Positions 15,411-24,408 of a stretch of DNA of 64,000 nt are shown here, piece by piece (the first letter of the stretch is position 1; every line of letters starts with the position of its first letter). The notes beneath the pieces were generated by a model. That model was not told the DNA's origin, ran no database searches, and was given only the letters and a program-made list of their open reading frames with translations. Origin of the DNA: Phycisphaerae bacterium. GTDB lineage: Bacteria; Planctomycetota; Phycisphaerae; Phycisphaerales; SM1A02. A program made the translations under genes and the position numbers. The stretch lies in NCBI GenBank assembly GCA_016795035.1, contig JAEUIT010000018.1, positions 1-64,000 on the forward strand, given 5' to 3'.

Positions 15411-17084
15411 TTACAGCTCAACCAACACCATGTCGCTCTCGGCGCGCTCGTCCTCGGCGGTCGGCTGATGGGCTGAGGCGATCGCCTCGAGCCCGGCGAC
15501 CTTCACCATCGTCGCTCGCGTGACGGCGGCGTCGTAGAGCTGCGTCGTGCGGCCACCGAATTCGCCCAGGAGTTCGAGGGCGATCTGCGCTTCGGCGCGT
15601 GCGAACTCGCGCGGCGCGATGGCGGCCTCGAACGTCTGAAGGCGACCCTTCGCGTTCTCGAACGTGCCGGCCTTCTCGGTCCACGTCACGCTCGGGAGAA
15701 CGACGTCCGCCTGCGCGGTGAGCGCCGTCGGCAAGGTGTCGAGGAGGACGAGGAACGTGTGTCCCAGCGCGCGTGCGAGTTCGGGCGTGACCCACTCGCT
15801 CGGATAGTTGCCGGTGACGACCGCCGCGCCGAACTCGGGCTTGGCGACCTCGCGCACGAAGCCTGCGAAGTCCTCGACCTTACGGCCCTTCGCGAGCGCT
15901 TCGAGCACGCGGCGCACGCCGCGGGCGTTCGGGGCCTTCTCCGCATACATCGTGAAGCCCCCGCCCTTCGAATCGCCGGCGAACGTCTTGTCGGCACCGT
16001 TCGTCGGAATCGGTCCGACGGCGAGGAGCGCGTTTGCGTCGACCGCGAGCGCGTACGTCGCGAGCCAGAACGCGTCTTCGCACGAGAGCATCGGGCTGAC
16101 GAGAAGCGCGAGCCGCTTGCCCGCGACCGGGCCCAGCGACTTCATCTGCGCGTCGACGCGCAACACCGCGGTTTCCCAGGCGTCCTGCGCTTCGGTGCGC
16201 GCGTACGGCTCTTCGCCCTTGAGCGCCGGCATCGTGATGCGATCTTCGCGGTGCACGAACTTCCACCCGTAGCGAACCTCGTCGGTGATCCACCACTTGT
16301 TGACGTCGAGGTTGGTGCGCGGCTTCACGCGATAGATCGTGCCTTCGTTGTGCTCGATCCAGAGGTTGTCGCCGCTCGCGGTGATGCCGTCGATCGACGC
16401 CGCGCGCTTCAGGTACCACACGCGCTGCTGGAAGAGGAACTGCTTGTCGAGGAGCGCGCCGACGGGGCAGATGTCGGTGACGTTGCCCGCGAGCTCGTTG
16501 TCGAGCGCCTTGCCGGGGAAGACGTCGATCTGCTCGTGCGAGCCGCGGCCTTCGACCATGAGCTCGGCGGTGCCGGTGACTTCACGGGTGAAGCGCACGC
16601 AGCGCGTGCACATGATGCAACGGTCGCTGTAGAGGAGGACGTTCGGACCGACGTCCTTCTTCGGCTGCTTGATCTTGTCCTCTTCGAAGCGGCTAACACC
16701 GCGCCCGTACTGGTACGAGTAGTCCTGGAGATGGCACTCGCCCGCCTTGTCGCACACCGGGCAGTCGACCGGGTGGTTGATCAGGAGGTACTCCATGACG
16801 GCCTTCTGGTTCGAGGCCGCCTTCGGGCTGTCGCTGTAGACGACCATGCCGTCGGAGCAGGTCTGCTGGCACGTCGGCACGAGCTTCGGGAAGGCCTCGA
16901 GCTTGCCGGTCTTCGGATTCGGAGCCCAGACCTCGGCCAAGCAGATGCGGCAGCTCGCGACCACCGAGAGACCCGGGTGATAGCAGTAGTGCGGGATCTC
17001 GGTCTCGTTCGCGAGCGCGACCTCGAGGATCGTCTGGCCCGGCTTGAACTCGAACGACTTGCCGTTGATCGTGACGGAAGGCAT
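15411..17084 (-). CDS. nuoG: NADH-quinone oxidoreductase subunit G-like protein
   Basis: A 557-residue complex-I type iron-sulfur subunit. The N-terminal 2Fe-2S ligands are C34, C45, C48 and C72. The His-Cys3 4Fe-4S site is H104, C108, C111, C117. A second 4Fe-4S site is C156, C159, C162 and C206 (CPVGAL). A truncated molybdopterin-oxidoreductase-like domain follows; typical NuoG proteins run 680-900 residues, so part of the C-terminal domain is missing. The start at 17084 places the ferredoxin fold (MPSVTINGKSFEF) at the N-terminus. No other nuo gene is within the window, so either the complex is encoded elsewhere or this is a specialised homologue such as a hydrogenase or formate-dehydrogenase partner. 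Confidence 0.85.
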   Translation of the reverse strand: MPSVTINGKSFEFKPGQTILEVALANETEIPHYCYHPGLSVVASCRICLAEVWAPNPKTGKLEAFPKLVPTCQQTCSDGMVVYSDSPKAASNQKAVMEYLLINHPVDCPVCDKAGECHLQDYSYQYGRGVSRFEEDKIKQPKKDVGPNVLLYSDRCIMCTRCVRFTREVTGTAELMVEGRGSHEQIDVFPGKALDNELAGNVTDICPVGALLDKQFLFQQRVWYLKRAASIDGITASGDNLWIEHNEGTIYRVKPRTNLDVNKWWITDEVRYGWKFVHREDRITMPALKGEEPYARTEAQDAWETAVLRVDAQMKSLGPVAGKRLALLVSPMLSCEDAFWLATYALAVDANALLAVGPIPTNGADKTFAGDSKGGGFTMYAEKAPNARGVRRVLEALAKGRKVEDFAGFVREVAKPEFGAAVVTGNYPSEWVTPELARALGHTFLVLLDTLPTALTAQADVVLPSVTWTEKAGTFENAKGRLQTFEAAIAPREFARAEAQIALELLGEFGGRTTQLYDAAVTRATMVKVAGLEAIASAHQPTAEDERAESDMVLVEL

Positions 17085-17128
17085 GGGGGCGAAGAGTGTA
17101 CGGGAAGGCATCCGCGACGGCCGCCCGC

Positions 17129-20100
17129 TCACGCCGGGACGACGGACCCCGCGTCGAGGAGGACAAGCGCCGCGGAAACGCGGCCTGGAGCGAGCAAAAA
17201 TCGCTCGGATACCGCCCGACGATACGCGTCGAGCTGCGGCCGATAGCGATCGATCGGCGCGATCTCGCCGCCGCGCTCGGGCCCGGCCTCGACGTCCCGA
17301 TCGGTCTTGAAGTCGACGATGGCCGCCCGCTCAACCCGCCCCGGCGCCCCGAAGAGGACAAGCCGGTCGATCGTCCCGCGTTCGAGCTCGCCGCCCGTGG
17401 CCCGGACGAACGGGAACTCCCGTCGCACGAGGAACGCCTCGGCGGGTTTGCGGAAGAGGTCCCGCACCTGCGCCTGCCCGAGCCGCGCGCGAAGCCACGA
17501 GGCCACCGCGACGAGGTCGTCGTGACGTGCCCGCGGAAGGGCGTGGCGCGCGGCCGCCACGAGGGCGTCGACGGCCGGAGGCTCGCCCTCGAGCCATTCG
17601 ATCGACTCGAGCATGGCGTGCGCGGCGATGCCGCGCTCGCGCGCCGTCTCGCGACCGGGGTCGCGCGACACGTCGGCGGACGTGCCCGACGCCCGCGCGC
17701 CCGCCACCACGCGCGCGCCGCGCGGCGGCCCCACCACGATCGGCCCGCGTCGAACGCGCGGCGCCGGATCGGCGGAGACGGTCCTCGCCCCGATCGACCG
17801 TAGCGCGTCGCGCGAGCCGGCAACCGTCTCGACGCCTGCCTCCGTGCGCCCCGGACACCACGCGCCGCGCACCAATCCTGCGAACGAGTTCCGGAACGAC
17901 GCCTCGCCGTCCTTGTCGCTCGCCGGCTCGGTCACGACGAAGAGCCCGCGCCGCGCCCGCGTCAGCGCGACGTAGAGGAGGCTCAGCTGCTCGCGATACG
18001 ACTCGTCCATGACGCGCTCGACGACATCGACGAGCGCCGGATGGAGCGTCTCCCGCGCCGGCCAGCGAATGACCCGCGTGAAGCGTCCGTCGGGCCGACT
18101 CCGCGTTGCAGCAAGCTCCGCGCGCATCGCGAACGAGCGGTCGATGTCACACAGGACGACCGCGTCGAACTCGAGCCCCTTCGACTGGTGGATGTTCATC
18201 ACGACGGTCGGCGCCTCCGAGCGCTCGTCGAGCTGCAACGCACGAAGCGCCGCGACGACGTCAGCCGGCCGCCGCGCCGCATGGCCGATGCCGTCGAACG
18301 TGGCCGCCGCCTCGATCAGCGCCTCGAAGCGCGACATCTCGCGGGCGTCGATCGAGTCGACGAGCGCGTCGCGCCAGCGCCGCAGCGTTTCCGCGTAGCC
18401 AAGACGCGTGAGGGTGCGCCGGATCGATGCCGACCGCGCGTGCCGATGGCCCATGCGGTCACTCGTATGCGCGTCGGCGTCGATCTCGAGCACCGGCCCG
18501 AGCGGCGAGTGTGCGACGTGGAAGCACGCGATCGTGTGGTCGGGATGGTCGGCGAGGACGATCGCGTCGAGCGCGGCGTTCACGCTCGCGGCATCCTGCA
18601 GCGAACCGCCGCCGCGCGCCGAGGCTGCAACGCCGAGCGTGCGCAGCCGATTCAGCATGTCGCCGACCGACCGGTTGCGGCGGCACAGCACGCCGATGGT
18701 GGCGCCCGGCGCCTCGGCGCGGAGCTCCGCGACGAGGCGCGCCGCCGTCGCCATCGCCTCCCCCTGCTGCTCGGCCGAACCCGACCGCCCGACCTTTGCT
18801 GCAACGTGGAGTTCGACGACCCCGGGCACGTCACGGGCCGCCTTCGGCGTCTCCCACGCCGCCATCCATCCCTTCGCGGCGGCCACGATCACGTCCTCGG
18901 CCTCGGCGAGCGCGGGGTTCCCCGGCAGCGACCGGAAGACGTCGTCGATCGCGTCGAGCACGACCTGCGAGCTTCGGAAGCTCTCCGCCATGTTGGTGCT
19001 CTTGAGGTCGATCGAGCCGTCCTCGAGCACGAGATCGCCGAGGCGATCGAGCAGCTCCGGCGTCGCACCGCGCCAGCGGTAGATCGACTGCTTGAGATCG
19101 CCGACGACGAAGAGGCTGCGCGCCCCGGCGTCGCCTGCCGCGAGCTCGCGCGCGATCGGCGCGAGCGCGCGCCACTGCACGGCGCTCGTATCTTGGAACT
19201 CGTCGAAGAGCGCGTGCGCGAAGACGGCGTCGAGGCGGAAGAAGAGCTCGCCGAACTCGGGGATCGACGACGCGTCCGCGACGGCGCGGGTGATGTCGTC
19301 GAACGTCACCGCGCCGCGCTCGCGCTTCACCTCGGCGAACGCGGCGAGAAAGCGCTCGGCGAGCGTGCGCGTCGCTTCGGTGCGCCGCACCGCCTCGTTG
19401 TAGGCGAGCGCCTGCGCATGCGCGAGGAACGGTCTGGCTGCGGCGAGGATCGCGGGATCGATCGGCTTCTTGTGGTACGTCGTCGAGCCGACCCGGAGTT
19501 GCTTCACGAATCCCGCGTTCGCGATCTCCGCCCAGGCCTCGAGGTCGTCGAGCCCCGCGGCGCGCACGCGCGCGAGATCCTGCGTGAGCGCCTTCGCGTG
19601 ATGCCCGTTCTCGGGCTTCGGGCACGCGGCGAGCGCGTCGATGGCACGCTGCATCGCGGACGCATCCGCGACGGGCACCAGCGGCCAGTCCCACGCGCCG
19701 GGCTCGCTCTCGGCAAGCACCGAGGCCGCGGCCTGCGTCGCCGCGAGGACCGCCGACGCAACGGTGAGTCGGGCCCGCCCCTTGTTGAGCGCGGCCACGC
19801 TCGCGAGGAGTGCCGGCGCGTCGTCCGCCGCGAGCATGCGATCGACGGCGTCGAGCGCGAGCTGCTCGCGCTCGTACTCGTCGACGATGCGCGGTTCGGG
19901 CGGCAGCCCGAGCTCGACCGCAAACGCGCCGGCGGTCGAGGCGAACAGCGAGTCGAGGGTGCGCAGCTGAAGCTGGTCGACCGACGCCACGAAGCGGCGC
20001 AGAAGCGCGAGCGCTTCGGCCTGATCGGGCGGCGGCAACGGCGTGCCGACGGCGAGCTCGGCGCGCTTCGCCGCATCGCGGGCCGCGTCGGCCAGGCGAA

Positions 20101-20287
20101 GGAAGACGCGATCCCGGATCTCGGCCGCGGCCGCGCGGGTGAACGTGCTCGCCAAGAGCTGCGAGAGATTCAGCGTGGGATCGCGACGCGCGATCTCGAT
20201 GAGCCGCCCGGAGAGCCGGAACGTCTTTCCGCTTCCGGCGCTCGCGAGGATCCGCTCGTGCGTGAGCGGCGGGATCGCGGCGCTCAT
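17129..20287 (-). CDS. addA: AddA-like helicase-nuclease subunit (double-strand break repair)
   Basis: A 1052-residue UvrD/Rep-family helicase with a C-terminal nuclease. The Walker A is ASAGSGKT (residues about 15-22), Walker B region FDEFQDTS, motif III GDLKQSIYRWRGA, motif V IHQSKGLEFDAVV and motif VI LLYVALTRAR. Near the C-terminus, GTIDRLVLFG, AIVDFKTDRD and YRPQLDAYRRA form the RecB-like PD-(D/E)XK nuclease. With the overlapping addB gene it should form the complex that resects double-strand ends and loads RecA. The start overlaps the addB stop (ATGA). Compared with B. subtilis AddA (about 1230 residues) it is short but has all motifs. Confidence 0.9.
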   Translation of the reverse strand: MSAAIPPLTHERILASAGSGKTFRLSGRLIEIARRDPTLNLSQLLASTFTRAAAAEIRDRVFLRLADAARDAAKRAELAVGTPLPPPDQAEALALLRRFVASVDQLQLRTLDSLFASTAGAFAVELGLPPEPRIVDEYEREQLALDAVDRMLAADDAPALLASVAALNKGRARLTVASAVLAATQAAASVLAESEPGAWDWPLVPVADASAMQRAIDALAACPKPENGHHAKALTQDLARVRAAGLDDLEAWAEIANAGFVKQLRVGSTTYHKKPIDPAILAAARPFLAHAQALAYNEAVRRTEATRTLAERFLAAFAEVKRERGAVTFDDITRAVADASSIPEFGELFFRLDAVFAHALFDEFQDTSAVQWRALAPIARELAAGDAGARSLFVVGDLKQSIYRWRGATPELLDRLGDLVLEDGSIDLKSTNMAESFRSSQVVLDAIDDVFRSLPGNPALAEAEDVIVAAAKGWMAAWETPKAARDVPGVVELHVAAKVGRSGSAEQQGEAMATAARLVAELRAEAPGATIGVLCRRNRSVGDMLNRLRTLGVAASARGGGSLQDAASVNAALDAIVLADHPDHTIACFHVAHSPLGPVLEIDADAHTSDRMGHRHARSASIRRTLTRLGYAETLRRWRDALVDSIDAREMSRFEALIEAAATFDGIGHAARRPADVVAALRALQLDERSEAPTVVMNIHQSKGLEFDAVVLCDIDRSFAMRAELAATRSRPDGRFTRVIRWPARETLHPALVDVVERVMDESYREQLSLLYVALTRARRGLFVVTEPASDKDGEASFRNSFAGLVRGAWCPGRTEAGVETVAGSRDALRSIGARTVSADPAPRVRRGPIVVGPPRGARVVAGARASGTSADVSRDPGRETARERGIAAHAMLESIEWLEGEPPAVDALVAAARHALPRARHDDLVAVASWLRARLGQAQVRDLFRKPAEAFLVRREFPFVRATGGELERGTIDRLVLFGAPGRVERAAIVDFKTDRDVEAGPERGGEIAPIDRYRPQLDAYRRAVSERFLLAPGRVSAALVLLDAGSVVPA

Positions 20288-23145
20288 GGCGCGACCTCCT
20301 CGTCCTCGTCGTCGTCGCGACCGAACACCGGGCGTTGCAGCAGGACGGCGAAGGGATCGAACTTGGGCGCGCGATCGCCGGGCGGGAACGCGCCGTCGCG
20401 GATCGCTCCGACGACATCGGCTGCAACGCGGAGCGCGCCGTCGATCTCCGCCGGCGTGAAGGCGGCGTCGTGCCAGCCGGCGCGCGTCTCGTCGCTCGGC
20501 AGAAGCACGTAGCCGAGCTCGATCGTCGATTCCGGCTCGAGCTTGAGCAGCGCCTCGCGCATGCCGTGGAGGTAGAGCGGCAGTTGCAGGTCGCGCCAGC
20601 GCGGCGCCGTCTTCGGGCCGGCGAGATGCGCGTCGCGCGGGAGCTCGCCGCGGTCGGACGTCTTGAAGTCGAGGATGCGCCAGCGACGCGAGCCGGCGTG
20701 CCAATCGATGCGATCGATGCGCCCCACGATCGCCATCGGCGCGTCGGAGCGCTCCGCCGCGGGCGTCGGGCGCACGATTGTCCCTTCGGGCAACTTCCGT
20801 TCGACGAAGCGAACGCTCCACCCTGCCGCCGCGTTGAGCGCCTGCCACGCCGCGAAGCGAGCGAGCCGCGGCTGAAACGCCAAGAGCTGCAGACGCACGG
20901 CCGCGACCGGTGACGCGCCGAACTGCCGCCGCGCCGCGCCTTCGAGGCGACTCGAAAGCTCCGCCGCAAGCGTGCGCTCGTCCAAGCCGCGGTCGAAGAG
21001 CCGCTCGCTCGCCGCCGTCGCGAGCACGTTGTGCACGAGGGTGCCGGCGTCGGGTGGGGCAAGCTCGCGGGCGTCGTCGGTGATCTCCTCGAGTCGCTCC
21101 ACGTGACGCAGCCAGAAGCGCAGCGGGCTCTCGAGGTAGTCCTTGAAGGCGGTCACGCGCATCGAGGCGAGCGTGGCGAGCTCGGCGGGCGCGTGCGGCA
21201 CCACGAACCGCGACGACGGCGCCGCGGGACGGCTCCAGGCGCGTCGGTCGGCGAGCGCGGACCTCGGATCGAAGAGGCGCGCCACGCGCAACGCGAGCGT
21301 GGCGTCGTCGGCCGCGAGCACGAAGCGACTCGGCTCGAGCGGCACCCCGTCCTCGGCCGTGCGCCCGCAGACGAAGCGAACGGACGTGGCGCGGCGCATG
21401 ACCACGTCGAGGATCGCCGCATCGCGTGCGGCGCGGGCCCGACGCGTCGGCAGGCCGACGCGCGCCCGAAGCGACTCGGTGAGAAGCGGATCCGGCGCGG
21501 GCGCGCCGGGGATCGCGCCTTCGTTCATGCCTAACACCACGACGGCGCGGGCCGGTTCCAGCAAGAGCTCCAGCCAACCGAGCGCCTCGACCGCACGCTC
21601 GCGCGGCTCGCCCGGCACGCGCAGCCGCGACGCCTCGTCGAGCATCAGTCCGAACGGGTCATAGCCTTCGAGCAGGACGGGACTCACCGCACCCACGGCG
21701 TCGATCGTGTCGAGCGCCCGCTGCAACGCGGAGTGGTCGTCGGGATCCCAGGAGAGCGCCATCACCGCCGTCGCCAATGCGGCTGCGTCAGCGTCGGTGG
21801 GAAGGAGCGCGTCGAGCGCGCGGACGGCTTCAAGCACGCACTCCGTGTGCGGCGTCGACTCGCCGAACTGCACCGCCGATCCGCGGGCGTCGGAACGTCC
21901 GATCGACGACGGCAGCTTCTCGGCACGGACCGCATCGAGCGCCGCAAGCGGATCTCGGGGCACACGATCGCCGTCGCGCAGGTGCCGTTCGATCGCCGGA
22001 TGACGCAGTAACGCCGCGAGCGCCGCCGGGCGGCGCGTGCGCGTCCATTCGTAGAGGAGCGACAGCGCGCGACCGACCGAGGTCGCGAGGAGCGGCGTAC
22101 CGGCGGCGTCATGGATCTCGAGGCCGGCGTCGCGTGCGCGAAGCGCGAGCATCGGTCCGAGCGTCTCGTCGCCGAGTGCGACGACGGCCTCATCCGACGC
22201 AAGCGGTGAGCCGTCCGCGAGAGACCTCTCGGCCGCGTCCGCGAGGAATTCGAGCGCCGCCTCCGCCTGGTCTCCCGCGGACTCGGCTGAAACGACGAGT
22301 TCGTCGGCGATCGGGATCGAGGCGTCGGCCCACGAGTCGCGCACGGCGCCGAAGTCGTCGAAGAGGTCGCGCCGTGTCGCGTCGGCCACCACGAGCGCCT
22401 CCACGCGGTCGATCGCCGCGAGCGCCTCCCGCTGCGGCGCGCCGAGTTCGAGCACGCCGAGGAGCGCCGCGTTCGCGCGTCGTCGCTCTCCGCGTTGCAG
22501 CCGGAGACGACGGTCCTCGTGCGGCGTCGTCAGGCCCTGCGTGCGTAACTCCGCGAGCATGGCCGATTCGACGTCGGCGAACGCCCGGGCACGCGCGGGA
22601 TCGGCTCCGAGCGACTCGGTCGCGGCCGCCAGATCGAGAAACCCAAGGCCCGCGCCCGCGAGCTCGTCCTCGAGGCGCACCGCGTGCGTCGCCAAGCGCC
22701 ACCACGCCTCGAGATCCGGGTCGCGGCCGCGAGCGACGAGCGCGGCGGTCGCGTCGCGCGGCGCGCTCGCGAATGCCCGCGCCCAGGCGAGTCGCCGCTC
22801 GAGCGGCGTGGCGGGCGCGAGCCCGTCGGCCGGCGCGTCGAAGAGCCGTTCCACCAAGGTCCCGGCCGTCGCGATCTCCGGCGGGTCGAGGGGCGCTCCG
22901 CGCCGAGCCGCTTCGTCGGCGAGGGCCCGCAGCGCGAGCCGTCCCGCACGTGCGCCCGGGACGACGAGCAGCCAATGCGAAAGGTCGAGCGCGAGCCCAT
23001 CGGCGCTTCGGCGCGCGCGGTCGAGCATGACGCTCGCCGAATGCGCGAGCGCGTCGCCGGTCGCGCTGACCAGCGTGACCGTTCGCTCATGGGTGGCGGC
23101 GCCGCGCGACATCCGGCCGACTGTACCTCCCTTCAACTGCGTCAT
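20284..23145 (-). CDS. addB: AddB-like PD-(D/E)XK nuclease subunit
   Basis: A 953-residue partner of AddA. The N-terminal two thirds resemble an inactive UvrD-like fold: VSATGD stands where a Walker A would be, without GKT. The C-terminal domain carries a RecB-like nuclease: GTLVHNVLA, then GRIDRID, ILDFKTSD and LQLPLYLHGM. The four cysteines that hold an iron-sulfur cluster in Firmicute AddB are not visible around this domain, as in alphaproteobacterial AddB. ATG 23145 is preceded at six bases by TATTGC, which fits the leaderless pattern of this window. ATG 23112, with GGAGG 13 bases upstream, is the alternative start. Confidence 0.82.
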   Translation of the reverse strand: MTQLKGGTVGRMSRGAATHERTVTLVSATGDALAHSASVMLDRARRSADGLALDLSHWLLVVPGARAGRLALRALADEAARRGAPLDPPEIATAGTLVERLFDAPADGLAPATPLERRLAWARAFASAPRDATAALVARGRDPDLEAWWRLATHAVRLEDELAGAGLGFLDLAAATESLGADPARARAFADVESAMLAELRTQGLTTPHEDRRLRLQRGERRRANAALLGVLELGAPQREALAAIDRVEALVVADATRRDLFDDFGAVRDSWADASIPIADELVVSAESAGDQAEAALEFLADAAERSLADGSPLASDEAVVALGDETLGPMLALRARDAGLEIHDAAGTPLLATSVGRALSLLYEWTRTRRPAALAALLRHPAIERHLRDGDRVPRDPLAALDAVRAEKLPSSIGRSDARGSAVQFGESTPHTECVLEAVRALDALLPTDADAAALATAVMALSWDPDDHSALQRALDTIDAVGAVSPVLLEGYDPFGLMLDEASRLRVPGEPRERAVEALGWLELLLEPARAVVVLGMNEGAIPGAPAPDPLLTESLRARVGLPTRRARAARDAAILDVVMRRATSVRFVCGRTAEDGVPLEPSRFVLAADDATLALRVARLFDPRSALADRRAWSRPAAPSSRFVVPHAPAELATLASMRVTAFKDYLESPLRFWLRHVERLEEITDDARELAPPDAGTLVHNVLATAASERLFDRGLDERTLAAELSSRLEGAARRQFGASPVAAVRLQLLAFQPRLARFAAWQALNAAAGWSVRFVERKLPEGTIVRPTPAAERSDAPMAIVGRIDRIDWHAGSRRWRILDFKTSDRGELPRDAHLAGPKTAPRWRDLQLPLYLHGMREALLKLEPESTIELGYVLLPSDETRAGWHDAAFTPAEIDGALRVAADVVGAIRDGAFPPGDRAPKFDPFAVLLQRPVFGRDDDEDEEVAP

Positions 23146-23222
23146 GATTCTGCAATACTGCCGCCCACGATCGGCGTGGCTCGCGCGGCGGGCCTCAAGC
23201 GCAAGCCAAGGAGAGTGAACCG

Positions 23223-23591
23223 ATGGGTCTCGTCCAAGAGTTCAAGGAATTCGCGATCAAGGGCAACGCCATGGACATGGCGGTCGGCATCGTCATCGGT
23301 GCCGCGTTCACGAAGATCGTGAACAGCATCGTGAGCGACCTCATCATGCCGCCGATCGGACTGCTCGTCAGCGACGGCCAGTTCAAGGACTGGAAGATCG
23401 TGCTTCGCGAGAAGACGATGGAGGGCGACAAGGTCGTCACGCCGGAAGTCGGCATCATGATCGGCAACTTCGTCGACACGGTGATCCAGTTCCTGATCAT
23501 CGCGATCGCGGTGTTCATCGTGATCAAGGTGCTGAACCGGGTGCTCGAGACGCGCGGGAGCTTCATTCCCGGCCTCGGCAAGAAGAGCTAA
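23223..23591 (+). CDS. mscL: large-conductance mechanosensitive channel
   Basis: A 122-residue MscL with the conserved N-terminal helix (MGLVQEFKEFAIKGNAMDMA), TM1 (AVGIVIGAAFTKIVNSIVSD), the MPPIG turn and TM2 (about 82-104, FLIIAIAVFIVIKVLN). A normal-length bacterial homologue that opens on membrane tension to release solutes during hypo-osmotic shock. It has a good Shine-Dalgarno (AAGGAGAG, nine bases before ATG). It is divergent from addB and monocistronic, followed by a hairpin terminator. Confidence 0.97.
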   Translation: MGLVQEFKEFAIKGNAMDMAVGIVIGAAFTKIVNSIVSDLIMPPIGLLVSDGQFKDWKIVLREKTMEGDKVVTPEVGIMIGNFVDTVIQFLIIAIAVFIVIKVLNRVLETRGSFIPGLGKKS

Positions 23592-23634
23592 CGAACGCGC
23601 GGGCGGCACTCGCCGACCGTGTGACGGTTTTCGG

Positions 23635-23670
23635 GCACCACGCGTCGATGTCGGCGCGTGGTGCCATTTG
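23635..23670 (+). terminator. hairpin terminator after mscL
   Basis: A perfect 11-bp stem pairs 23635-23645 (GGCACCACGCG) with 23656-23666 around a 10-base loop. The downstream tail is only ATTTG, so the hairpin is strong but the U-tract is poor. It lies 44 bp past the mscL stop and before the convergent gene ending at 23704. Confidence 0.7.
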
Positions 23671-23703
23671 CTGGCGTCCCCGACCGTCGGTGGACCTGTC
23701 CGC

Positions 23704-24408
23704 CTAGCGGCGCGGGCCGGGAATGCCGCCTTCAAGCTCCGTCACGAACTCGAGACGCAGCTCGCCCTCGTCGACCTCGATGTTGCGCAGCTCGACGATG
23801 CGGCCGTCGCCGAGGCTGAAACGTGGAGCTGCGGCCTCGCCCGCGAGGAGCGCGGCAAGCGCGCGGAGCTCGTCGGGCGCGTCGGGGCTCTCAAGCGCGG
23901 CGGCGAGCTCGCGGGTGAGGATGCCGTGCACGAACGGAAGGGGCAAGTCCCCGAGACGCGTGCGCAGCCCGTCGAGGCGAAGACGTCCGTTCTCCATGCG
24001 CGGGCTGCAACGGAGAACGCTGACCGACGGAACGCCCTCGACGCGCGCGCCGATCTCGATCCGGTCCGGCCGGAATCGCACCATGGCCTGCGGCGCGTCG
24101 ACGGTCCCGGAGTGCTCGAGCCACTTCGGCAGACGCGTCGCGATCCACGCGTTGACGTCGTCGTCGCGCACGCGCACGGCCCAGGACTCGCCCCGCGGAC
24201 GCACGCGGTGCACTTCCGTCACGCATGCGTTCTCGAGCTTCTCGCCCGCGACGACCGCCACCGGGTCGACGCGCGACGGCGGATTCCACCACGCCGGCGG
24301 ACGCGACAGCACGTAGCCCATCACGCCTGCGGCGATCGCCACGCCCACGGTCACCGCCACGGCGCGGCGCCGCAGCGCGCGAATCCGTGCCGCGAAGTCG
24401 GCGGTCAT
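23704..24408 (-). CDS. single-pass membrane protein coupled to ketosynthase genes
   Basis: A 234-residue protein with a basic N-terminus, one membrane segment (about residues 16-35) and an extracytoplasmic domain containing two Cys (the ENACVTEV and LRCSPRM segments). The fold is unknown to me. Its ATG overlaps the stop of the ketosynthase gene (ATGA), so it is the last gene of a three-gene unit with the two ketosynthase-like genes. Its domain, rich in short beta-strand-like segments, could bind a lipid product, but that is only suggested by context. Confidence 0.7.
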   Translation of the reverse strand: MTADFAARIRALRRRAVAVTVGVAIAAGVMGYVLSRPPAWWNPPSRVDPVAVVAGEKLENACVTEVHRVRPRGESWAVRVRDDDVNAWIATRLPKWLEHSGTVDAPQAMVRFRPDRIEIGARVEGVPSVSVLRCSPRMENGRLRLDGLRTRLGDLPLPFVHGILTRELAAALESPDAPDELRALAALLAGEAAAPRFSLGDGRIVELRNIEVDEGELRLEFVTELEGGIPGPRR

